Position numbers and translations under genes: made by a program. From Macrosoma leucophasiata (taxonomy: Eukaryota; Arthropoda; Insecta; Lepidoptera; Hedylidae): 64,000 nucleotides of DNA. Within the stretch, counting starts at the first letter, position 1; every line of letters begins with the position of its first letter. The notes under the pieces are model-generated. The model searched no databases. It had not been told where the DNA came from and saw nothing but the letters and a program-made list of their open reading frames with translations. The DNA lies in the NCBI GenBank assembly GCA_036365455.1, contig JAWQUS010000030.1, forward strand, positions 868,001-932,000, read 5' to 3'. Positions 54,897 through 64,000 of the stretch are shown in pieces.

Positions 54897-55467
54897 CAGA
54901 TTATTTATACTTCCTTGGTAGAAAGTGAAATCTTTAAATTAACATTAAAAACGTTCTAATCAATCCAGCAATCTTATAGCATTCTGAAAACATACTACAA
55001 CGATTCAAACCAACCATCTTTCTTTAAGAAGTCGGCTAGATATAAAAACGTACGTCCTTTCAAAATATTTAATCTCCAAAAGTTCTCCGCCAATCACTTT
55101 GAAATACGCAAGTCTATACAAAAATATGCACAACCGAATAAACTCTAAATCAACTACTTCATTTCCAAAAGAGCTTCAAACATTCATTCGTAAAATATCA
55201 AAAACGTAATTTAATTGAAAAATATTTTCCTAATGCATTCTTGCCTCCAAAATCCTTTCTAATTACCCTTCTAAAATGTTTCAATCAAGCAAAAGCTATC
55301 CTTTCGAGGCTTTTCAACGCTGACTTTACTTTGGAATTTGTGTTCCAGTTGCTTTGCTGAGATATCTCGTTTTTATTAACCTTTAACGTACATTGCAAGG
55401 TTGGTTTTCGAGAATTTCGGTAATGTATGTTGGTTTTGTGGTTTTAACGTGTGAATATAGTGATTTT
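54897..55467. other. No gene seen
   Basis: AT-rich DNA without recognised family. Confidence 0.4.
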
Positions 55468-55538
55468 TGTTATGTAATAGAAGTGGCCATCAAGCATGTA
55501 GTTCACATTTGTTAAGTGATGACTGCAGCCTATATATT
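55468..55538 (-). repeat. Family B tail fragment
   Basis: ATGTAATAGAAGTGGCCATC and GTTAAGTGATGACTGCAGCC. Confidence 0.85.
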
Positions 55539-55574
55539 TTGCCGTATGCATATCCGAAACAGTCATGCACGCTT

Positions 55575-56159
55575 AAATGTCTTTGCCTTTGGCGGCGTCG
55601 TGTGGCGGGTTGCTCACTTCCCTCTAAAATGGTCGAGGAGGGCAATGGCTGTCACATGCGTCATACTCGTGAACGGGTGCTGTTGGTGGGGACTGGTCTG
55701 TTCTGGTTTGCAGGGGCTACATCACATTTAGTAGATAGCAGTTTATTTGCATCTATGCTATGGACGTTGACATTATTTGATTTTTCACGATAATCTGTAC
55801 TAGATTTAAGCTCTCATTTAAAAGAGCTCTTACTGAGTTTGTTGGGTAGCGGAGTTCTTCTCAGTAGTGACTGCACTTGGAACTCTGCTAAGTGAATAAC
55901 ATTGATCTTGACGAATAAGTTTTTCTTTTTCTTCATTTATTATCATTGAAGGAATTGAAAAATTTTATGATTATTATGTTTTAACCAAATAGTTTAAATT
56001 TTAATTTTTAATTTACTATTAATATATGATTTTGCTTTTACTATATGTAATGGTTATTCGCTCTAGGTAGTTTATGATTTATTGACGTTTTGAAAGTATC
56101 TGTAAAGATCTATTCGAAATAAAAATATTTTCTATTCTATTCTATTCTATTCTATTCTA
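55575..56159 (+). mobile_element. LINE 3' region with CTATT microsatellite tail
   Basis: Starts with the segment shared with 43735-43862, continues with GGAGTTCTTCTCAGTAGTGA (typical of lepidopteran non-LTR 3' UTRs, from memory) and ends GATCTATTCGAAATAAAAAT plus about six CTATT units (to 56160). Confidence 0.6.
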
Positions 56160-56360
56160 TAGACACAAAGACCATGGTCAAAATGTAGGTGCGTTACCAC
56201 TCCTGAGGCCTAAGGTGTGACGCCTCTGTGCCGAAAATTACAGGACCGTACATCACCACCTGACCGGAACACGATAGTGCTGATCACTTCCATTTAGCGA
56301 CAAGTTTAATAGATAATGCGGTGGTGCGCCCGTGAGCTCCGTCACTGGAGCTCTACCACT
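56160..56360 (-). repeat. Family B copy, tail lost
   Basis: CAAAGACCATGGTCAAAATG to GAGCTCTACCACTAGTG. The D dimer is inserted at its 5' edge. Confidence 0.9.
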
Positions 56361-56871
56361 AGTGAGAAGTTTATTTTATTTAGAGAAATATGGAAAGAAA
56401 AATTATGACTTCAGGCGAGACTCGCGGCCTACTGGGAATCTAGTCCAGCCGCTTTTCCAATTGAGCTACTGAAGTCCTGCCCGATTTGTCAAATCTTTCC
56501 TTCACATTTATTGCATTACTTTATGGTGGCAGCAGATCCATCTATTGCCAACTATGCTAGTTAGGCAACCGCTATAATAGACTTTGCAGTTTATTGAATA
56601 TCGTAAAGAAGTCGCTTTTACCCTTAATATAAAACAATTATTAAGGGTAAAAGCGACTTCTTTACGATATTCAATAAACTGCAAAGTCGGTTTGACAAAT
56701 CGGGCAGGACTTCAGTAGCTCAATTGGAAGAGTGGCTGGACTAGATTCCCAGTGGGCCGCGAGTTCAAGTCTCGCCTGAAGTCAATTTTTTATTTCCATT
56801 TTTCTTTAAATAAAATATATTTCACAAGCATGTGTTAATGCGAAATAATATAAAACAATGAGTGAGAAGTT
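56361..56871. repeat. Head-to-head family D dimer with TSD
   Basis: Insertion 56372-56860 flanked by agtgagaagtt (56361-56371, 56861-56871). The left unit is a nearly complete minus-strand D; the right unit is a plus-strand D lacking its middle (joined at GCAAAGTCGGTTTGACAAAT). The 5' ends meet at TTAATATAAAACAATTATTA, where ATAAAACAA looks like a scrap of a D tail. Confidence 0.93.
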
Positions 56872-57257
56872 ATTAATTTCTTAGCAGCTTGTTCGAGAGG
56901 ATAACAAATTATTTTGTTATTATTTACATTTCGTTTTGTACGTTTGTTATTTTGTTTTTGTTTATTCTGCGTGCGCAGAGCCATTTCGAATGAGAATTTG
57001 AATATTATCCTCATTCAAGTTTAAAGGGAACGTCTCCGTGTACCAGGGCAACATATACGCTTAGATATCAGTACACAGATAATGCATTATAGAGGCATTC
57101 AATCACGCGCGACACGGTTGAGGACGGGCCGGGTTATATCCGTCAAGGGGATGCAAGGTACCTCGATATTCAGTTTACTGGGTATTCGTACCTTCTACCA
57201 TTAATCGATATAGGTATCCAAATATTATAATATGTGTGTTTCTCAAGCTTAAGATAA
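56872..57257. other. No gene seen
   Basis: No supported feature. Confidence 0.4.
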
Positions 57258-57377
57258 AAACCACCTGACCGGAACACGATAGTGCAGACCACTACCATTT
57301 AACAGCAAATTTATTAGGTAATGCAGTGGTGCCTACACCCGCCCGAGCTCCGTCACTGGACCTCTACTACCAGTAAT
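57258..57377 (-). repeat. Family B, 5' half
   Basis: ACCACCTGACCGGAACACGA to CTCTACTACCAGTAATG. Confidence 0.88.
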
Positions 57378-57460
57378 GATACACAGGGTAGGAATCTGTG
57401 GGTAAGGCTTTTGTCCAGCTGTGGACAAAAGTCTTTCGGATGAAATGATGACAATGAGGA
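57378..57460 (+). mobile_element. RTE-type 3' end fragment
   Basis: GGCTTTTGTCCAGCTGTGGA then GATGAAATGATGACAATGA. Confidence 0.65.
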
Positions 57461-57686
57461 GGCAAAACTATTTAAATATTCAATTGACAAATTAATAAAC
57501 TTTACCAACTTATTTAAACTTTTAACAACTGGTCCCGACCATGCCAGATTTCTGATACCTATCTGGGCATCAATAGTGTAATATTTCTGGCATATTGGTG
57601 TCTAGTTTCCAATTACCGGTAACTAATATCGGTCGTCACTATTGGACAGGTACAACGACTCCAATCGTAGAGCAATATTAATAAAC

Positions 57687-58062
57687 ACTAAAATTAATAA
57701 TTGTTTTTATATTATTTCGCATTAACACATGCTTGTGAAATATATTTTATTTTTAAAGAAAAATGGAAAGAAAAATTTGACTTCAGGCGAGACTTGAACT
57801 CGCGACCTACTGGGAATCTAGTCCAGCCGCTCTTTCAATTGAGCTACTGAAGCCTAACTAGCATAGTTGGTAATAGATGGCGCTGCTGCTACCATAAAGC
57901 AATGCAATAGATGTGAAGGAAAGATTTGACAAATCGGGCAGGGCTTCAGTAGCTCAATTGGAAGAGCGGCTGGACTAGATTCCCAGTAGGTCGCGAGTTC
58001 GAGTCTCGCCTGAAGTCAAATTTTTCTTTCCATTTTTCTTTAAAAATAAAACTAAAATTAAT
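57687..58062. repeat. Family D foldback unit with TSD, reference case
   Basis: Insertion 57699-58050 flanked by actaaaattaat (57687-57698, 58051-58062). The left arm (to about 57853) is a complete tail plus complete tRNA-like unit on the minus strand; then a unique centre starting CCTAACTAGCATAGTTGG; then the plus-strand tRNA-like unit (about 57946-58018) and tail. The arms match over about 110 bp or more. Confidence 0.95.
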
Positions 58063-58067
58063 GTAAT

Positions 58068-58163
58068 GTAATTTCCGGCACAGAGGCATAACAACTTAGG
58101 CCTCAGGAGTGGTAACGCATCTGCAGTTTAACCTTGGTCTTTGTGTGAGTGTCTATGGGCTCG
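58068..58163 (+). repeat. Family B inner fragment
   Basis: GTAATTTCCGGCACAGAGGC to GTGTCTATGGGCT; both ends missing. Confidence 0.88.
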
Positions 58164-58403
58164 TAAGTCAAATTAATTGTACTTGTAAAAATTATATTAT
58201 TAGAAGAAATGGGAGAAAAAATGTGAAATATACGTATATTTATGTACATCAAAATATTATTATTTAGTTTTGGTTATACCCCGCCGAGAGGAACCAAGCA
58301 ATGAGAAAAGGCACTACCAACCTTTTCTTGACACGTTTCGTCGTATTCAGTTAGCCCCAAATCACTAATCATCCTCTTCTAACTCAACAACGAAAATTTC
58401 CAT

Positions 58404-59733
58404 GTCACTTCCCCTACCGTTTAGTTATGACAGACACATTCGCGCCCATCCTTCTATTTGAACAAGCTGTAGAGAGGTGGTTAACGCAATTACAATTTTT
58501 ACTTCGTATTTGTCCTCACCACCGAACGGGATGAACGGCCGACAATATGGGCTGCATCCGTCCATCGGTTTTTAGCATGAATTCTCGATCCATCTGCCAT
58601 ATATAGAAATAGTCTATGATTGTAACACAACACGTTCGTTTTCTTTAGACTGTGATTGTAATATGAAGAAATGTAGAGCACCGTACTAACTATCACAGAG
58701 AAATAACAGCTAAAGTCTCTGGTTTTTGTGTAACAATAAAACAGCGATATTAAAATAGCTACATCGATATTTTTTACGAGAAGTAATTTTGTTACTTTAA
58801 ACCGATATCGTGTCACTTAAACTAGATTCTGTGCACGTGCATGTGTGTGTGTGCAGGGCCAGGCTATATAGAAATTTAATCATTGTCCTTTCCATGTCCC
58901 TTCCCTTTAGTTTAGTTATGAGAGAACACACATTGGCGCGTATCCTTCTATTTCAACAAGCTTCAGAGAGATGATTAACGCAATCACAATTTTTACTCCA
59001 TTTTTGTCGTCACCACCGAACGGGATGGTCGTCCGACAATACAAGCTCCATCGGTCCCCGTTATGGCGGATTTAAGTTAATTTTCGGTGGATTTTTACAA
59101 TGAATTCTTGATCCTACCGTATATGTAAAAAATAACTTATGGGTGCATCGAATAGGTTAATTGCGTATGACGGAGAGTCACGTCGTGATCGTGTTCCGCC
59201 ATTATAAAATGAAAGCGCGCATGGCCCGGCGGCTGGTGTAGATCATAAGCGATCTACTCGGTTAAGCACTACCGCGGACGTAGGCACCACCGCATTACCT
59301 AATATACTTGCCGCTAAATGATAGTGTTCAGCACTATCGTATTCCGGTCAGGTGGTAATGTACGGCCCTGTAATTTCCAGCACAGAGGCATAACTCCTTA
59401 GGCCTCAGTGGTAACGCATCTGCATTTTGACCTTGGTCTTTGTGTGGGTGTCTATAGGCTGCAATTCATCACTTAACATCAATGTCAACCGCACGCTTGT
59501 TTACTACTTCTAAAACATTTTAAAAAATGTATTCTCACACCATAAAGTGTGTACTCACACCCATCCCTCTCTTTGAACTGGCTGCAGAGAGGTTGTTAAC
59601 GCAATTACAATTTTTGCTCCATTTTTTTGGTCACCGCAGATCGGGATGGACGTTCGATAACACGAGCTCCATTGGTCCATTATGGCAGATTTAAGTCGAT
59701 TTTTGGTGGGCTTTTACCATGAATTCGCGGACC
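58404..59733 (+). repeat. Three spaced copies of a repeat of about 200 bp
   Basis: 58404-58592, 58898-59113 and 59545-59733 share GGTT..TTAACGCAAT.ACAATTTTT.CT, CACCGAACGGGATG and CATGAATTC segments. Intervals are about 495 and 645 bp; the second is enlarged by a family B insertion. Confidence 0.85.
59272..59528 (+). repeat. Family B copy inside the 58404 array
   Basis: Starts about GCGGACGTAGGCACC and ends TTCTAAAACATTTTAAAAA. Confidence 0.92.
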
Positions 59734-59810
59734 AAATCTGTCTTAAGTCAATTGTTAGTACCTAAAGTAAAGTAAGTAAGTATAGTAGGCATCATTTAAG
59801 GTGAAACAAG

Positions 59811-59894
59811 TGGTGTTTGTGCCAAATCAGGTTGTGTTTGTGCCAAATCAGGTGTTGTTTGTGCCAAATCAGGTGGTGTTTATGCCAAAACAGG
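59811..59894 (+). repeat. 21-bp minisatellite, four units
   Basis: Units of TGGTGTTTGTGCCAAATCAGG (given in part: GTGTTTGTGCCAAATCAGG) with few changes. The period is a multiple of three, but no enclosing gene is seen. Confidence 0.93.
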
Positions 59895-60157
59895 TGCTTA
59901 ATTGGAATTAGGTTGTTTACATGAATCACACCTGTTGGCTATTATAAACTCGAATGTTGTTTAACTTACGAAGACGAGTATTTGGGGGTATAAATGGGCT
60001 TGTCAATGGTAAGAGGGGATCAGTTAAATTGTGGTCGTCACCGTGTAATGAAGTGCTGTCAGTGCTAGTTCGGTTATTATCACAATATAAAGTGACTGGG
60101 AAAGGTTTTCATTCGATTTTTTAAAATGAAATTCTTAGCGGCTTTTTGTAGGTTGGA

Positions 60158-60233
60158 CTGTTTTGTAGCTCCAGTGGTCACAAGGGTGATGCTAATTCAG
60201 AGATCCTTGGTTCGAATCCTGGATAGGACAACT
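60158..60233 (+). repeat. tRNA-like sequence, probably a SINE head relic
   Basis: TAGCTCCAGTGGTCACAAGG (A-box region) and TTGGTTCGAATCCTGG (B-box) at normal spacing. The acceptor stem does not close well, so not a functional tRNA gene. Confidence 0.45.
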
Positions 60234-60353
60234 TATTTTCTTCACTAATTAAGGTGTTATATTGGCAATATCATTTTGTTAAATTACTATCAAGTAATTT
60301 ATTATATTATATATCGGTATAAGCTATACGATTCTGTTTTGTTCTTAAAGAGT

Positions 60354-60495
60354 TTTGACAACCCAGGTAGTCCAGATTTGTGAGACGACCGCTTGATTTG
60401 ATTGACACGCACCGGGACGAATGTGTATGGCCTATAGATACTTGTTTCGTGTCTGGGTGTTTGTGTGTGTACAACGGCACCGACCACATAGGCTT
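60354..60495 (+). repeat. Family E SINE, degraded and shortened
   Basis: ACCCAGGTAGTCCAG, GCACCGGGACGAATGTGTAT and TGTGTACAACGGCACCGACC; B-box deleted. Confidence 0.85.
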
Positions 60496-60520
60496 AGGTA
60501 TACCAAGTTTATTACTATAC

Positions 60521-60905
60521 TAGCTGTGCCCGCGACATCATCCGCATGAGAATTTATGATTGTTCAGTATCTATCTACCCAGACGAAGTCGTAGGCGCAG
60601 CTAGAATAAAAGTAGCCTAAGTTACTCCTTATTACATAAGCTATCTGCTAGTGAAAGTCCCATAGAAATCGGTAGCCGTTACCGAGATTAGCTCCAACAA
60701 ACAGACAGACAAACAAAAATTCTAAAAAATGTTGTTTTAGCCTATGTGCCGTGTATACATACATATGCATTTAGTAAAAAGCGGTTATTTTTATATAACA
60801 AACAGACACTCCAATTATTTTTGTATAAGTTGTGCCCACAATTTCGTCAGCGTAGATATTGTACAACAATTTTGTAAAATTTTAAGCGGTTGAAATCGCG
60901 GGCAC
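60521..60905 (+). repeat. Family F repeat
   Basis: ACTAGCTGTGCCCGCGACAT start with its complement about 60580-60605, GTAGCCTAAGTTACTCCTTA, CAAACAGACAGACAAACAAA and the end AAAGCGGTTATTTTTATAT (not inverted here), then a second GTTGTGCCCACAATTTCGTC piece. Confidence 0.82.
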
Positions 60906-61730
60906 TGCTAGTCTAAATAAAATACGTTAATATAAACCCATCGACGACAGAACCAAAGCTGCGTTGTGTCGTCGAGTATAAACCGCATTCAACTCTGTTT
61001 AAAAGTCTTAAAGCAGTGTTATTTAAAGTGAATTTTCAATTGACCATTACCTACTTCTTTTTCCCTTAACCGATTTTGACGAAACAAAATATTGACAACG
61101 CTCCTAATTATTTGTAATCCACCTGAAAATGTCTTCTTATAATTTAAAGTGCAAAATTTCATAATGCTCTAGATTAAACACAAACTAAATCAACATTTGG
61201 TTTATTAAAATTTGAATTCAACCTCTAATTTCAGCTCTATTTATTAATCCAAGCCAAAATCTAATAAACATCAATTTATAATGTCAATATGTTAATAACA
61301 GTAAAACATTTCGTATTAGATAGTGAAATATATTCGAAAATGGGCAAATCAACATAATTTAGATCCAAATGTGGTTGAATTATGTTTGTTGAATGCTATT
61401 GAGTTGGATTCTATGTTTAAATTCAAATGTTAGCTGTTACCGTCATTTGTTATTATTTTGATAATTTTCGTATTGTTTATGCAGGTTTAGGCTGTTGAAC
61501 AATGTTGTATACGTGTTAGATTACTAATATATATTTTTAAATTGGATTGATGAGAGTCGAGCAGAAAATTAAATGTACCTATGTGTATTTGAGCAGTTAT
61601 TACTGAAAAAAACAACGGTTTGCCCTTTGAGGGTGCCGGTCTAAGAAAAACTTGAATATTATATTAACGTTGTGCATTTTTATAAACGTACAAACAACAT
61701 TGAACCTTCACCATGTTTAAAAAACGAAAC
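60906..61730. other. No gene seen
   Basis: AT-rich DNA without supported feature. Confidence 0.4.
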
Positions 61731-62320
61731 ATAACTTCACATCTGTAACCCCCAAAGGGGTAGGTAGAGGTAAATGCATGCATACAAGCAAACACGCGAA
61801 CACCTTCTATTCACCGGTTACGTTTTGGCACATGTAGGTAAATGGTGGCGAGCCGAGCACTTTACCAAATTCAGAGCTAATGGGGCACTTGAGAAAATGG
61901 AAAAATCCGAATAAAACAGTTAAAGGACTTTTTTAATGTCATGGAAGTGGTAATCAAGCATGCAGTTTACATTGATGTTAAGTGATGACTGCAGCTTATA
62001 TACCCACACAAAGACCAAGATCAAAATGCAGATGCGTTACCACTTCAGAGGCCGAAGGTGTTATGCCTCTGTGCCGGAAATTACAGGGTCGTACATAACC
62101 ACCTAACCGGAATACGATGGTGCTGAACTAGTGTTCAGCACCATCGTATTCCGGTAAGGTAGCTAAATGGTAGTCCATTTAGCGGCAAGTATATTAGGTA
62201 ATGCGGTGGTGCCTACGCCCGCGAGCTCCGTCACTAAATCTCTACCACCATTAAACCACCCAGTAGTTCACCTTTATCTCTGATAGCCCCCAACCTGGGC
62301 ATCGAACCCAGGACCTAGTT
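61731..62320 (-). repeat. Family A SINE split by family B
   Basis: Body 61731-61930 and head scrap 62268-62320 (TTATCTCTGATAGCCCC, ATCGAACCCAGGACCT) in order on the minus strand, with the B copy between. A is therefore older than this B insertion. Confidence 0.85.
61931..62263 (-). repeat. Family B with internal inverted duplication
   Basis: Full-length minus copy whose CGGAATACGATGGTGCTGAA segment is repeated in inverted orientation directly after it (about 62104-62153), giving a hairpin with about 24-bp arms and almost no loop. Confidence 0.9.
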
Positions 62321-62846
62321 AATCATATTTTGAAGTCAGTTATAAAGCGTGAAGTTGCCAAGTTAATGCAGAGTCCGAAATAATATTTCTTGCACTGGAA
62401 AACCGCATTGTTCTGTGAGACAATGGAAATCAAACGCCACACAGCGGTGTTCGACGCCTAAAACAGTGGATTCATTAAATTTACGACCACCTTCGAACTG
62501 CAGTCGGCACGGAGGAAATCATTAGCATTTTCTACAATAGGATGGGTGTAGACGAGGGCTAGTGGTGGGACTGGTGGGATATATCCGTAGTTCTAGCAAG
62601 AAGTGACATAATAAGTTTAAACGATGCAACGGAAACAGCTAGAATTAACAAAACGACCTATTTACAACAAATTTGATTTGATATCCTTATTTTTATGTAA
62701 TGGTAGTGGGAAGCTACCATGCAGTTCACTTTGATAGTGAGTGACTACTGTAGCCTATAGACATAAGAAAAAGAAATCGCATGGTGCTCAGAGTAGCAGT
62801 AACACGTTCCTTTTCCTTAGACTGTGGTAGCAGACAGAAGTAAACG
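62321..62846. other. No gene seen
   Basis: Includes a short B-like tail relic near 62690-62765 (AATGGTAGTGGGAAGC, CAGTTCACTTTGATAG). Confidence 0.45.
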
Positions 62847-63062
62847 ACGACCCGGTTAGTCCAGCGGTGTGAAACCATCGTTTGATTCGAAGGGTCGCGG
62901 GTTCGATCCCCGCACCGGGACAAATATTTGTATGGCCTACAGATATTTGTTTCGGGTCTGGGTGTTTTTGTATGTGTTGTATGTGTACAACGGCACCCAC
63001 GACACAGATTTATACCTACTGTGGGGCTGTGAGTGTAAGCGTATTTTTTTTTTTATTTTTTT
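62847..63062 (+). repeat. Family E SINE, reference copy
   Basis: tRNA-like head (GACCCGGTTAGTCCAGCGG, B-box GGGTTCGATCCCCGCACC), then CAAATATTTGTATGGCCTAC, TTTCGGGTCTGGGTGTTT, GTACAACGGCACCCACG, TGGGGCTGTGAGTGTAAGCG and a T-rich end (ATTTTTTTTT). The T-rich rather than A-rich end is shared by the other E copies. Confidence 0.93.
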
Positions 63063-63819
63063 TTTTTAAATACACAAATGTTAGATACAAACAGCACTTT
63101 CCAAGTTACATAATATATTTTTCAGCATAATTTGTGAATCAACATAAACAATTAAACAAATCATAACTTTATCAATGTTTTTATCAACATAAATATCGAT
63201 ACTCGCTAATAGAAACATCGCTAGCCGCCATGCACGCTGTAATTGCGCCACATTTTGGGGGTTCGAACACATAAATTACACCTTTTATTCGTTCCCGATT
63301 GTGAACGTTATTGCTATCATTAACCCCACTCCGAAGTTACATATTGAACATTCATGTCGATATTATTAAAATTCTAAATTGTCACAACCCTACGTAAATG
63401 CTCGCTATACATAGATTTTTAGGGCGAGTTCAAATCATATTTCATTTCTTTTCCAATATTTATAAAGTTCACTTCGAATTTAATAACCGAATAGGTCGCT
63501 ATTAGCCCTAATAAATGGCTTAATGGTAAAAGGCAAGACAGGTAGGGCTACGTAACACTACAAGAAGCATTTAGAAAGAATAGTAACGCATATAAAGTAC
63601 CACTACGAGTTGTAGTATTTGCAATTTTTTAAAAAACAGTTATCAAGAATGTCTTGTTTAAAAAGCTTTTTACACGACACGGTATTCAGGGTCCCATATC
63701 AAGGGTCAGGGTAGTGTAATAACATTTAGAGAATTAGGGTCCCTAATTAGGACAACCAGAGCGGCCCGGTCAGCCTAACGCCCTAACTACACACAGTACA
63801 AAAATGAACAGTATGGAAA
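63063..63819. other. No gene seen
   Basis: No supported feature. Confidence 0.4.
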
Positions 63820-63996
63820 GTACAAAACGTTCAAAATAGCACACTCACACAAACATGCGCATCGACGCTCGAGTAGCGAGTGACTCGGAGCTGAAGCACC
63901 GCGAGAACCGCTTAGGGGCCTCGTTGAGCGCATCAACGAGCGCCCTAAGCGGTTCTCGCGATGTTTGTGTGATTGTGCCGTTTCAACGTTTTGTAC
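63820..63996. mobile_element. Palindromic MITE at the window end
   Basis: Ends GTACAAAACGTT are inverted (63820-63831, 63985-63996); ATGTTTGTGTG pairs with CACACAAACAT; the centre holds perfect 18-bp arms CGCGAGAACCGCTTAGGG (63900-63917 against 63943-63960) around a smaller hairpin (CTCGTTGA/TCAACGAG). The TSD cannot be read with confidence. Confidence 0.7.
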
Positions 63997-64000
63997 GTAG

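Noticed and set aside
57780..58018. Functional tRNA genes at the tRNA-like units of families A, D and E
   Set aside because: All are embedded in repeat copies with family-specific flanks, have imperfect anticodon stems and occur in many copies; they are SINE promoters.
58499..58816. 105-codon minus-strand frame
   Set aside because: It runs through one of three copies of a non-coding repeat and is broken in the others.

Overview
This window looks like nuclear DNA of a moth or butterfly (Lepidoptera). It is AT-rich, has no dense coding, and is packed with repeats I recognise from memory as typical of that order: RTE-type LINE tails, a Jockey-type LINE, Penelope-like pieces, palindromic MITEs and several tRNA-headed SINEs. 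No database search was possible, so family assignments rest on recognised motifs and on comparison of copies inside the window.

The only host-gene sequence I can support is one 46-nt exon on the minus strand (21477-21522). It has a good acceptor and donor and encodes a peptide matching the start of the PH domain of DOK7-like adaptor proteins. If this is right, most of the window is intron: the part above 21.5 kb lies upstream of the exon and the part below lies downstream. No further exon of that gene was found. Two short open frames of unknown nature (7228-7671 and 10416-10628) are also listed.

The repeats fall into families named here A to G. A: tRNA-headed SINE, about 310 bp (best copy 25473-25783). 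B: retroposon of about 290 bp, with an A-tail in one copy, and about 30 copies or fragments (best copy 38774-39056). C: a foldback, Penelope-like element flanked by 12-18 bp target-site duplications (TSDs; 8069, 9078, 49028). D: a SINE whose tRNA-like unit lies in the middle (straight copy 52158-52455), which mostly occurs as head-to-head inverted units (546, 25978, 56372, 57699), with a second subfamily doing the same at 32717 and 40366. E: another tRNA-headed SINE (best copy 62847-63062). F and G: tails with poly-purine/CAGACAGA motifs.

Layout: 1-5 kb SINEs and a C element; 5-8 kb RTE fragments, a 621-bp palindromic MITE and an unknown ORF between identical 65-bp repeats; 8-13 kb nested B/C copies; 13.8-16.1 kb a 5'-truncated, broken Jockey LINE with TSD; 16.7-17.5 kb a GC-rich retroposon with TSD inside an RTE tail; 18-22 kb SINEs and the exon; 23.4-24.3 kb a hAT element inside a D copy; 27.4-27.9 kb a solo LTR; 30.4-31.8 kb a three-copy tandem array; 32-48 kb SINEs, MITEs and local duplications; 49-64 kb more of the same, including a 95-bp perfect inverted repeat and the D dimers. 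Local direct duplications spaced roughly 0.5-0.7 kb apart recur across the window.
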